Assembly (NCBI GenBank): GCA_016929465.1
Contig: JAFGIT010000279.1
Span: 1 to 10,735, forward strand
Direction: 5' to 3'
Source of the DNA: Candidatus Coatesiibacteriota bacterium
GTDB taxonomy: Bacteria > B130-G9
DNA: 10,735 nt
Shown: positions 1 through 6,485 of the stretch, piece after piece
How positions within the stretch are numbered: the first letter of the stretch is position 1
Layout: every line of letters starts with the position of its first letter
Program-made: the position numbers and the translations under genes
Notes under the pieces: model-generated
The model's input: only the letters and a program-made list of their open reading frames with translations
What the model was told of the DNA's origin: nothing
The model's database searches: none

Positions 1-407
1 CCGTTGGATCGGACCACAACTCCATCGGGCGATGGCTTGCCATCGATTAGCATTCGGCCATTCCTGACCTCGACCGAGATGACTCTCGAGCCTTCCGCTC
101 CCTGGATGGTCCCCTCTCCGGACTTACCCGAGATTGTTAGTGAAGCACCTTTCTCCGCTCGAGCAGTCGCCCGCGCCGCGAACGAAGTTAGATGCACACC
201 TATCGGCATGCTGTCAATCGACCCGCGATCGCCGCCAATCCCCGTTAAAGGGGTCGGAAGCAGGATCAGGACCGAAACCATCACGAGAAAGAACACTACG
301 AAAAGCCAGTACCGGGCGGATATGTCGCAATTCAAGCGTCGGGATAATCGCCTGAAAGCGAAGCATCTCCTCTTGAGGAGTGGACTATTGAACCTATTAC
401 AGGCCAT
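1..407 (-). CDS. Partial single-pass membrane protein, unidentified (N-terminal part)
   Basis: The minus strand is open from an ATG at 407 to the left edge, giving 135 codons with no stop; the gene is cut by the window. The N-terminus is strongly basic (Arg/Lys-rich, residues 12-32) and is followed by a clear hydrophobic helix at about residues 33-50, the pattern of a signal anchor with the basic end in the cytoplasm. After it come Thr/Ser/Gly-rich segments and beta-like stretches ending in SVEVRNGRMLIDGKP. A short basic head, one helix and a beta-rich exported part recall ExbD/TolR-type proteins or pseudopilins, but the spacing does not clearly match either, so no family is assigned. There is no Shine-Dalgarno site before ATG 407; a TTG at 335 (MNCDISARYW) is an alternative start. 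The opposite strand is also open here, but its translation is low-complexity and has no plausible domain. It could be a host gene next to a prophage or a viral membrane protein. Confidence 0.5.
   Translation of the reverse strand, partial: MACNRFNSPLLKRRCFAFRRLSRRLNCDISARYWLFVVFFLVMVSVLILLPTPLTGIGGDRGSIDSMPIGVHLTSFAARATARAEKGASLTISGKSGEGTIQGAEGSRVISVEVRNGRMLIDGKPSPDGVVVRSN
375..380 (+). promoter_or_regulatory. Shine-Dalgarno site GAGGAG for the TTG start at 388
   Basis: GAGGAG lies seven bases before TTG 388. It favours this start over the in-frame ATG at 322, which has no comparable site. The site is one arm of the inverted repeat CTCCTC-TT-GAGGAG (367-380). Confidence 0.55.
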
Positions 408-1101
408 AGAGCAAACAAGCAATCGAATATTGTCAGTCTTTTCTGAACATGGCTTCAATCATGAGCGAATTCTGAATGAATTCGAACCGGATGAAGCATA
501 CCATTTCTATCGAACAAGACGAAACAAGTTATCTTCCCTGTCGGTAGAAGCATCCCGAAGCGAGTTGCAGGGGAGCGGGACGGCCCGATCCGATGGCGAC
601 AACAGGAAGCGAGAATTCCCATTCGACGTGGTCCCACTGAGCAGCGGTGAGGCCACTGATATGATGAGGCTCTCCGTGACGCTCGAGGCGGCGATAGCAA
701 AGCGGAGTGGAATCCCGACTACTCGGGAGCGGCTTTTCCTCTGGGATCGAGAACGCAGGGATGCGTGTCTTGGCAACGACATCCTGGCCCGCCGTTGCAG
801 CATGGATGACTACCTTTGGGCGATCTATCATCATCTGATGACGAGGGGCATCAGGTTGAGCATCGGGGCTGCCCTGCACATTCTCGACACGAAGCGTCTC
901 ATTGCCCCGCTATATGGCAAACACTGCTTCGCCTCTGCGCCAGGTGACACATCCCCCTGCTATCTCTCTCCCCATGAACTGCCCGATTGTAATGACCAAG
1001 CCGGCATTTCCGCTCGTCTCCTATTCTCCAGAGTGTTCAGCGAATTGAGGTCTCAGATTGAGGGCGCGGACGCAAGTCAGATGGGAGGCAGCATTGGATA
1101 A
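388..1101 (+). CDS. Hypothetical protein, 237 aa, unidentified
   Basis: I do not recognise this protein. The chosen TTG start has GAGGAG seven bases upstream. The frame stays open much further left, but that upstream part overlaps a better-looking minus-strand gene, so the longer version is rejected. The N-terminus (MNLLQAIEQTSNRILSVF) and residues about 30-55 look helical and charged. A hydrophilic stretch follows around residues 55-90, then a more ordered C-terminal half containing YLWAIYHHLMTRGIRLSIG. It ends in TAA inside the start region of the next gene, so the two are probably translationally coupled. Lying just upstream of the tail hub, it may be a virion assembly or tail component, but that is inference from position only. 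No signal peptide or membrane helix is seen. Confidence 0.6.
   Translation: MNLLQAIEQTSNRILSVFSEHGFNHERILNEFEPDEAYHFYRTRRNKLSSLSVEASRSELQGSGTARSDGDNRKREFPFDVVPLSSGEATDMMRLSVTLEAAIAKRSGIPTTRERLFLWDRERRDACLGNDILARRCSMDDYLWAIYHHLMTRGIRLSIGAALHILDTKRLIAPLYGKHCFASAPGDTSPCYLSPHELPDCNDQAGISARLLFSRVFSELRSQIEGADASQMGGSIG
1083..1088 (+). promoter_or_regulatory. Shine-Dalgarno site GGGAGG for the TTG start at 1094
   Basis: GGGAGG is five bases before TTG 1094 and lies inside the end of the preceding gene. It is the reason for choosing 1094 over the in-frame TTG at 1058, which has only GAGG at 1047-1050. Confidence 0.5.
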
Positions 1102-2005
1102 CGGCGATTTCGAGGCGGTTGCATTTCTGGTGCTTCTCGAGAATGTCGTTGTTCAGGCTCCCAGCGAATTTGTCGGCGTTCGTCTTCCGAGAGAATCTCT
1201 GGTATTTTCTGGGCGACCCGGATGGGCTCCTTTTGGGGGAGCTTCGCATGGAGGGGGACTTCCGCTGAGTGATGCTGCGTCTCCCCGGGTGTTCGATGCA
1301 ATGCAGGAGAGATGTGAGCCCCGCGGATCCAAACATAGAGAGGGATTGACCGAGTCTGTCTGCCAGGTCGCTCTCAATGCCCCTCCTCGCTCTGATAAAC
1401 AGACTCCGCGTGATTCGATTCGCCCCTCGGGCGAAGTGGATCACCAAATCGACCCGGCAGAGGAGGTCTGGCAATCGGAAGGGGACGTGAGCTTTGATCA
1501 AAGCCTCCTTGCCTCCGGACACCATGGAATGCCGGGTGAGCTTTCAGCGCCGCTAGGCCGCGCGGGCAGGGATGCCGCGCCGGGATTTTTGTATGGTCAT
1601 CGCAAGGCCAGAGATGTTAGTCAGGGCTTCGTCGAGAGCGCGGTCCGAGATCTGGAAGACGAGAAGAGCGGACGTAAACCAGTGCTGCCGGACTACTCCT
1701 GGGACACTCCTGATAGACAGGATAGCGAGCTGACCCATTTGGATTCGGAGAGAGACCGTGAGGAGAGCGATTGTGAAGATACTAACTCGACTTCGCCATC
1801 TACTCCCGTCAGCAGAAGCTGGAAGGAGCCACAGGTAGTTCACCCGGTCGCTGGTCGCGGCGCCACAAAAAATAGCAGCCAACGTGATGTGATCGGCGAG
1901 CTCATCAACCGCATTGCAGCGCTGGAGGAGCAGCTTCAAGGGGAGACACTGCATGGCAAGCCGAGCGGAGCAGCTACATCTCAGAGGCTCGCTTTTCCGC
2001 TCTAA
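1094..2005 (+). CDS. Hypothetical hydrophilic protein with C-terminal coiled coil, 303 aa
   Basis: Family unknown. From TTG 1094 the product begins MDNGDFEAVAFLVLLENVVV, a compact hydrophobic N-terminal segment. A long Gly/Pro/Ser- and charge-rich part follows that is probably disordered, including an acidic and Ser/Thr-rich stretch at about residues 205-245. Near the end, residues 265-284 (DVIGELINRIAALEEQLQGE) form a short amphipathic helix with leucine/isoleucine heptad spacing, a likely coiled coil. The start overlaps the preceding stop by 8 bases. The stop is followed by 30 bases and then the hub gene, so it is probably in the same operon. A short hydrophobic head, disordered middle and coiled-coil tail would suit a linker, scaffold or assembly factor, but this is inference. 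A second frame inside 1062-1268 also reads as protein-like, so a frameshift or overlapping gene in the first 100 codons cannot be excluded. Confidence 0.55.
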   Translation: MDNGDFEAVAFLVLLENVVVQAPSEFVGVRLPRESLVFSGRPGWAPFGGASHGGGLPLSDAASPRVFDAMQERCEPRGSKHREGLTESVCQVALNAPPRSDKQTPRDSIRPSGEVDHQIDPAEEVWQSEGDVSFDQSLLASGHHGMPGELSAPLGRAGRDAAPGFLYGHRKARDVSQGFVESAVRDLEDEKSGRKPVLPDYSWDTPDRQDSELTHLDSERDREESDCEDTNSTSPSTPVSRSWKEPQVVHPVAGRGATKNSSQRDVIGELINRIAALEEQLQGETLHGKPSGAATSQRLAFPL

Positions 2006-2035
2006 TGACTGAGAAACCGATAAACAAGGGCAACT

Positions 2036-4303
2036 ATGACCGACAATATTGACTCGATATTTGCGAACAGGGGAATGGATGGAATATCTCAACTCGAGAT
2101 TCGCCCCGCGGGTGATGTTGGGCACGAGATCGAGGTCGAATTGCGCAACCTTTCTGGCACTTTCAGTCTCGGCCAGGAATTGATCGTCTCCCTTCTGTCT
2201 GGTCAGGAGATCGCCTTTTCGATAGATGCTCTCAAAGCGGAGAAAAGAGGGAAAATACGAGCGACCACTCTTGCTGGTCATGACAGGCTCTTCGACCTAT
2301 CTCGCGTCTCGCCCGGGCGTGAGCAGATATTTGCCACCCTTTCCTCTGGTGAGCACGCCGAATATGCGAGAAGGACGCGTGATCTGACGCCGCAATATGA
2401 TATCCACATCAGGATCGGGGACCAGTTTGGTCGGCGGGGGTGGTCCTCGGAGGAGATTGCGAGGGAGCTTACAAGGCAGGCGGGGCTGGATGATGTCGTC
2501 CCTGCGATCATGCCACAATGGATTCGTCAGGTCGTTTGCGGTCGCGATGTCAGCTTCCTGGAAGCGATTTTGTCGCTCTTTCGGATTCAGAGGCCGGTCC
2601 TATGGATAAGGGACAATCTCCTTTTCATCATGGATACATCTCTCGTCAGGAACTTCGCTGATGGCGCGAGGATGATCACAAACGGTCTGCTTGCTAAGAG
2701 AATCGTTAATGGCCCCCCTGTTCCCGACGGCAGTTCTTTCCTTCTCAACGGAGGGCTTGGGAAATTCCGGCCAGATAGGTTCCACGGGAAGACATGGACT
2801 GCTTCATTTAATATGAGTTCTGCGCTTCTGAAGGGCGACCTGGAGGTTAGGTCCTCGCTATTGAGGGAGATGCTCTCCGATTGCAGGTGCTATGGTGGCT
2901 ACGAATTCGAGAACAAGATAGAGCGCGGTGAGAGTGAGGTCCATCAGATAAAGGAAATCTGGCTCAAGGACGTCATAGGGAGGCGACAGCTCCTCCTTTT
3001 CTCGCAAGAGAAGGTATATCGCACTTCACAGTGCGCAAACTGGTCAGATGACTCGGCTTGCTGTAATCATGGCATCCGCTGCAACGGGCGGGGCACGGCT
3101 GTAACGTGCGGATGGTATCAGCCAAGGTCTGGTCTCGATGGCGATGAGAAGAGACTAATTCGCTGTGAGGAGTCGCTGCACATCTATGAGAGTCTATCGT
3201 GGGACATCGAGACGCCGAGGGAGCTCGCTAGTCATTCCGTGATTTCTGGAAGCGCGTGGGTCAGGAGAAAGTGGGTTGATTCCGATGGCGACGCGCGCCT
3301 GGTGAGATTGTGGCTCGATCCGATGGAATATCACATCAGGTCCTTCTCGTATGACCCCTTGACCGGCACGCTTGAGCAACAGGTGACGCAGAAGCGAGCC
3401 GCTGTCTTCAGCGATTCGTCGGAATGTGAATTCTGGATGCCGGGCGATTTCCCCGGGGGGGCCTGCGCCCTGGGCCAAGGCGAATGTAATCACTTCGACA
3501 AGTCGTCGGGCGAATGCCGCCTGGGGCTGCCCTGCAACGAATATGGGCGAATTGCCACATGTTCAGAATACACTGGAGCAAAGAAGGCCTGTCCCGGGAA
3601 TTCCGGGTTGTCTAACGAGAAGCCTGGCTACGTGTCTCAATGCCCCGATTGCACTTTGCGCTGGCGGAAGGTGTCATGTGCCAAAACCCCATCTGACATT
3701 CCATCTGATGGAATTTTCAGGACCAGTTTGATTGGGAAGGGATCGAGTAAGCCGGACTCGATCGGGGACATAGTATCCCCCGACGGAGTGGATGCGGAGT
3801 GCATCGTCCAGCAGGAGATAATCCGATATGAGCAGGTCGATGCCAACACATACAGGCGTACCTCCCACAACTCTCGGCTAGTGGGTGGGGTCTTTAGGGC
3901 CAGCTGCGAATCGTACAACCTGCCCTCCTCGAGCGTCCCTTCACATCCAATCGAGCTTCGAAAGATGAGAGTCTCTTCCGAGATCGGGAATTCCGGTGGA
4001 GAGACAAAGCCGGTGCCGCGGGTAGAAAGGTCAGACTCGAATATTGTGGATTGGGGTGACTCTGATAGCGTTTCGAGAAGGGCTTTTGAGAACCTTAGTA
4101 AGGCGGGAGTCGAGGATACATATCAGGTCCCGGGCGAATTCCTTCTGCCTGCAGGCATGCCCATCCTTCCGCCACTGGACTGCGGGAGTGAGCTGCCATG
4201 GTGCCCTTCCCGACCGGGGACGATACATTCCTGCGAGATCAGAATAGCATCGGAGCCGGACGGGCGGGGCTTTTCGAGCACCACTCTGAAGGTCCAATAT
4301 TAA
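2036..4303 (+). CDS. Probable tail baseplate hub protein (gpD/gp27/gp44-like) with Cys-rich insertion
   Basis: This 755-residue protein probably forms the hub at the tip of the tail tube. Residues about 20-125 are beta-rich. Residues 135-200 read GWSSEEIARELTRQAGL, then a segment with DVSFLEAILSLF and VLWIRDNLLFIMD. This matches the usual hub order: a helix that 'selects' a tail domain, then a strand pair reporting a stored value. The C-terminus returns to hub-like sequence: SRRAFENLSKAG at 680, then a strand with LLPAGMPI, and a closing strand pair ending in TTLKVQY. Between these, residues about 333-548 hold most of the 24 cysteines, in two similar four-Cys modules plus further pairs (QCPDC at 535-539). 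The insertion is unusual in known hubs and suggests Zn or Fe-S binding or disulfides; phage lambda gpL is a known tail-tip protein with an Fe-S cluster. The start ATG has a weak AAGGG 6 bases upstream. The stop TAA overlaps the next gene's ribosome site. Hub role is likely; metal binding is inference. Confidence 0.62.
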   Translation: MTDNIDSIFANRGMDGISQLEIRPAGDVGHEIEVELRNLSGTFSLGQELIVSLLSGQEIAFSIDALKAEKRGKIRATTLAGHDRLFDLSRVSPGREQIFATLSSGEHAEYARRTRDLTPQYDIHIRIGDQFGRRGWSSEEIARELTRQAGLDDVVPAIMPQWIRQVVCGRDVSFLEAILSLFRIQRPVLWIRDNLLFIMDTSLVRNFADGARMITNGLLAKRIVNGPPVPDGSSFLLNGGLGKFRPDRFHGKTWTASFNMSSALLKGDLEVRSSLLREMLSDCRCYGGYEFENKIERGESEVHQIKEIWLKDVIGRRQLLLFSQEKVYRTSQCANWSDDSACCNHGIRCNGRGTAVTCGWYQPRSGLDGDEKRLIRCEESLHIYESLSWDIETPRELASHSVISGSAWVRRKWVDSDGDARLVRLWLDPMEYHIRSFSYDPLTGTLEQQVTQKRAAVFSDSSECEFWMPGDFPGGACALGQGECNHFDKSSGECRLGLPCNEYGRIATCSEYTGAKKACPGNSGLSNEKPGYVSQCPDCTLRWRKVSCAKTPSDIPSDGIFRTSLIGKGSSKPDSIGDIVSPDGVDAECIVQQEIIRYEQVDANTYRRTSHNSRLVGGVFRASCESYNLPSSSVPSHPIELRKMRVSSEIGNSGGETKPVPRVERSDSNIVDWGDSDSVSRRAFENLSKAGVEDTYQVPGEFLLPAGMPILPPLDCGSELPWCPSRPGTIHSCEIRIASEPDGRGFSSTTLKVQY
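3032..3109 (+). other. Four-cysteine module, hub copy 1
   Basis: This encodes hub residues 333-358 with spacing C-x8-C-C-x5-C-x8-C (Cys 333, 342, 343, 349, 358). The second half, CNHGIRCNGRGTAVTC, aligns with CRLGLPCNEYGRIATC in the other hub copy. Four cysteines with such spacing could hold a metal ion or a cluster, but no ligand can be seen from sequence. Confidence 0.6.
3485..3562 (+). other. Four-cysteine module, hub copy 2
   Basis: This encodes hub residues 484-509 with spacing C-x9-C-x5-C-x8-C (Cys 484, 494, 500, 509). It sits within a longer run of cysteines (464, 477, 519, 536, 539, 548). It is similar in sequence and spacing to hub residues 333-358, so it looks like an internal duplication. 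Confidence 0.6.
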
Positions 4304-4307
4304 GGAG
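4302..4307 (+). promoter_or_regulatory. Shine-Dalgarno site AAGGAG for the gene at 4317
   Basis: AAGGAG starts within the TAA stop of the hub gene (4301-4303) and lies nine bases before ATG 4317. Ribosomes finishing the hub are therefore well placed to re-initiate, which supports coupled expression. Confidence 0.7.
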
Positions 4308-4316
4308 CGCCGTATA

Positions 4317-6449
4317 ATGGGAGGGAGCCGGTATGAGATAGCCCGAGCAGTAGCCGGGGTGGGGCATCGCCTTTTCGTGAGTATCGATGGGGAGCTGGTG
4401 GAAGGCTCCGCTGCAGAGGGCGATAGGGCGCTCCTATTCCGCCCTTTCAGTCACATCGATAGCCGAATAAAGGTTGCGGGAGGCCTGCCGGTCAAAGAGG
4501 CCGCAACGGTCGAATGCGACGAGGAGGAAACGCGATCCCTGATGCTCTGTCTCGATGGGGCGGAATGCGAGCCCCCATACACCGGCTGGCTTGGGCGTCT
4601 GCTGGTCTTGGAGAATGGGTTCATTCCGCGGCTTTCTGGGATTCCGCATGACCCGAGATTTTCAGGCTATAGGAAGGCCGGCGGGTGCCACTTGATATGG
4701 GCCCACGGGCAATGCGCTGCGCCAGCACAATGCAGGAATGCATACGGCAGCCTCCCATGTAAAGCCCCCATTGGATTTACCTGCGATAGGTCATATTCGA
4801 CATGCAAAGACCGCATCAATTTCGCACCATGCCCCCACACGTTCGGAGAGAGCCCTTGCTTGGCCGATCCGCAAGACGAGCCTTGTCAGCACTCGGTCGC
4901 CACCTGCAGAGCTATCGGGAGAGGCTCGATTGGGGCCATGGGGGAATCTCTATACGTACCCTTTGGAGGGTGCGATAACACGTACGACTCCTGCGAAGCA
5001 CGAGCTTCATTCATGCCTTTCACTCCGGAATTCCATGTTCACTGCGAGTTGAGATCGAGCATCCCGCTTGATTTCTCTCTTCATGCAGTTCAGGGCCGAA
5101 GGTTCTTCTGGCTGGGCAGCTCGCAGGAGGAAGTCCCTCGCGATGTGGGGAGTGAAGAGGAACACTACGTCATCTCGCGGGTATATATATCAGAGAGCAA
5201 TTCGCTCATTCTCCCTCGCTCATCATCGGCCCACAAGGTCCCGACCGTTCCCCGTTCGGCGCTAGTCGAGAAGATGCGATCTGTATCGGACGCAACAGGG
5301 ATAGGGGTGGCCGACATCTCGTATTCGGCCTCAGCTTCACGGGGCGGGACAGGCTCTCATCACCTGGCCTCCGTGCAATGGATAACCTCTTCATCAGGGG
5401 AGGAGAGCAATCCGGCTGACATTGTCATCAATTCATCTCCAGATGGAGTGGATTGGTCCGACGATGGCAGAGTCGTCCTACAGGACTGCATTGATATATC
5501 AGACGCTGGTGTCGCCGGCCGCCCTGCTTCAGTTGACAGGATCGAATACCGCGCGCCCAGGCCACTCCAATCGCTCGAGGGCGACATCTCGATCTATGCT
5601 CTCAAAGGGCACATTAGCTTTCGGAATGAGCCGGTCGGGGACACCGGACACAGGCGAGTCTATGATAAGATGTCCATAAGGCTCTCGCGCGACGGGGAGG
5701 AATGCACTTTTGATCCGACCTTCATTGATGGAGAATACATTCCGCCTTGGCCCGGAGAGCCCGACGGGCAGGTTCGAGTGCTTCCTTTCTTTGAAGATGG
5801 GACTCTAATCTCAACGTTCTGCTTCCGATTCGGTGCATCCGGGTGGCCGACGGGAACATACGAAATCGTTCTCGAGAAAGGTCGGTATTGGGCCTTCATC
5901 CCGCTATCGATGGTTGTAGCGCACCGAGACGGGAACGACGGCGATGAGGTGATATGCGTTCCCGTGCTGGTGAGGTACACATCCTGGGATGGCCTTGTCT
6001 TCAGTAACGGCACAATAGTGAAGGACAGATTCGGACTGTTTATGACCTGTGCTCATTCCATTCCGGTCTGCAGGAGTTGGTCTGGTGCGGCGTGCTTGCG
6101 TGATGATGGCTTCTGCGGAGCGAATGATGGTGGTCGGTTCGTATCTCTATTTCCTCATTGCGATGGTCAGGGCACCGGTGGCGCCCCAGGAGGGCAGAGA
6201 TGGTCGCGGTATGAGCCGTGTTCCCATTTCAGACCACTCGGTGGTTTTTCCCACGCGCGCACTCAGGGACCGCCTTACGCTCTGGCGGGCTGCCTCCAGC
6301 GGGGGGAGTTCGCCTGCAAGTTGAAGAAGGCAGGGTACAGGGGGCAATGGTGTGCGAGGCAAGACTGCCCAGGCTTCACACCGAGAGGGCTTTGGGGTTC
6401 GAGCGGCATCAAAGCTCTAAATCTGAGAACCGACAATATTCATACATAG
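4317..6449 (+). CDS. Cysteine-rich tail-tip protein, BR0599/DUF2163-like motifs
   Basis: This 710-residue protein has 30 cysteines. The N-terminus (about 1-110) is beta-rich. Residues 124-226 carry thirteen cysteines in regular spacing: C124-x8-C133-x5-C139-x8-C148-x7-C156-x6-C163-x8-C172-x8-C181-x8-C190-x6-C197, then C219-x6-C226. The motif CDRSYSTCKDRINF and its echo CDNTYDSCEARASF resemble the 'C-x6-C-x2-R...F' signature of the BR0599/DUF2163 phage tail family, normally followed by a Gly/Phe-rich stretch. Residues about 240-560 are Cys-poor and beta-like. A last cluster includes C578-x6-C585-x7-C593-x6-C600 and several more cysteines to residue 700. It follows the hub by 13 bases with a good Shine-Dalgarno site. 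The stop is TAG, and the next gene continues in the same frame after one further TAG (see findings). The family call rests on the motif only; the protein is much longer than typical DUF2163 members, so it may be a fusion or a distant relative. Confidence 0.55.
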   Translation: MGGSRYEIARAVAGVGHRLFVSIDGELVEGSAAEGDRALLFRPFSHIDSRIKVAGGLPVKEAATVECDEEETRSLMLCLDGAECEPPYTGWLGRLLVLENGFIPRLSGIPHDPRFSGYRKAGGCHLIWAHGQCAAPAQCRNAYGSLPCKAPIGFTCDRSYSTCKDRINFAPCPHTFGESPCLADPQDEPCQHSVATCRAIGRGSIGAMGESLYVPFGGCDNTYDSCEARASFMPFTPEFHVHCELRSSIPLDFSLHAVQGRRFFWLGSSQEEVPRDVGSEEEHYVISRVYISESNSLILPRSSSAHKVPTVPRSALVEKMRSVSDATGIGVADISYSASASRGGTGSHHLASVQWITSSSGEESNPADIVINSSPDGVDWSDDGRVVLQDCIDISDAGVAGRPASVDRIEYRAPRPLQSLEGDISIYALKGHISFRNEPVGDTGHRRVYDKMSIRLSRDGEECTFDPTFIDGEYIPPWPGEPDGQVRVLPFFEDGTLISTFCFRFGASGWPTGTYEIVLEKGRYWAFIPLSMVVAHRDGNDGDEVICVPVLVRYTSWDGLVFSNGTIVKDRFGLFMTCAHSIPVCRSWSGAACLRDDGFCGANDGGRFVSLFPHCDGQGTGGAPGGQRWSRYEPCSHFRPLGGFSHARTQGPPYALAGCLQRGEFACKLKKAGYRGQWCARQDCPGFTPRGLWGSSGIKALNLRTDNIHT
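4686..4994 (+). other. Dense cysteine region of the tail-tip protein
   Basis: This encodes residues 124-226. C124-x8-C133-x5-C139-x8-C148 has nearly the same spacing as both hub modules (C-x8/9-C-x5/6-C-x8-C). Three C-x6-C pairs follow at 156/163, 190/197 and 219/226. The first and last share CD-x2-Y-x-S/T-C-x2-R. No CRISPR or RNA explanation applies; the period is a protein feature. Confidence 0.6.
6048..6116 (+). other. C-terminal four-cysteine cluster of the tail-tip protein
   Basis: This encodes residues 578-600 with spacing C-x6-C-x7-C-x6-C. It begins with another C-x6-C pair (CAHSIPVC), as in the N-terminal cluster, but the flanking residues differ. More cysteines follow up to about residue 700. 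Confidence 0.5.
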
Positions 6450-6485
6450 GCAGCATCCCATTTTCGGCAAACGGATCCATAGAAA

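Noticed and set aside
4-387. Plus-strand frame continuing left of TTG 388
   Set aside because: The frame stays open, but its translation is Pro/Ser/Thr/Arg-rich without a domain, and the minus strand gives a membrane protein with a clear helix and beta strands over the same bases.
1037-1525. Minus-strand open frame of 162 codons
   Set aside because: It is antisense to two forward frames with better ribosome sites. The product is Arg/Ser-rich, as expected for an antisense shadow.
1560-1590. Hairpin followed by TTTTT, terminator-like
   Set aside because: GCGCGG(G)CA and TGCCGCGC form a bulged 8-pair stem with a GGGA loop, but five bases separate the stem from the T run and the site lies inside an open frame that runs on for 400 bases. 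A role as attenuator is possible but unsupported.
1553-2281. Minus-strand open frame of 242 codons
   Set aside because: It spans the end of the coiled-coil gene, the gap and the start of the hub on the other strand. The forward genes explain the sequence, and the product has no recognisable domain.
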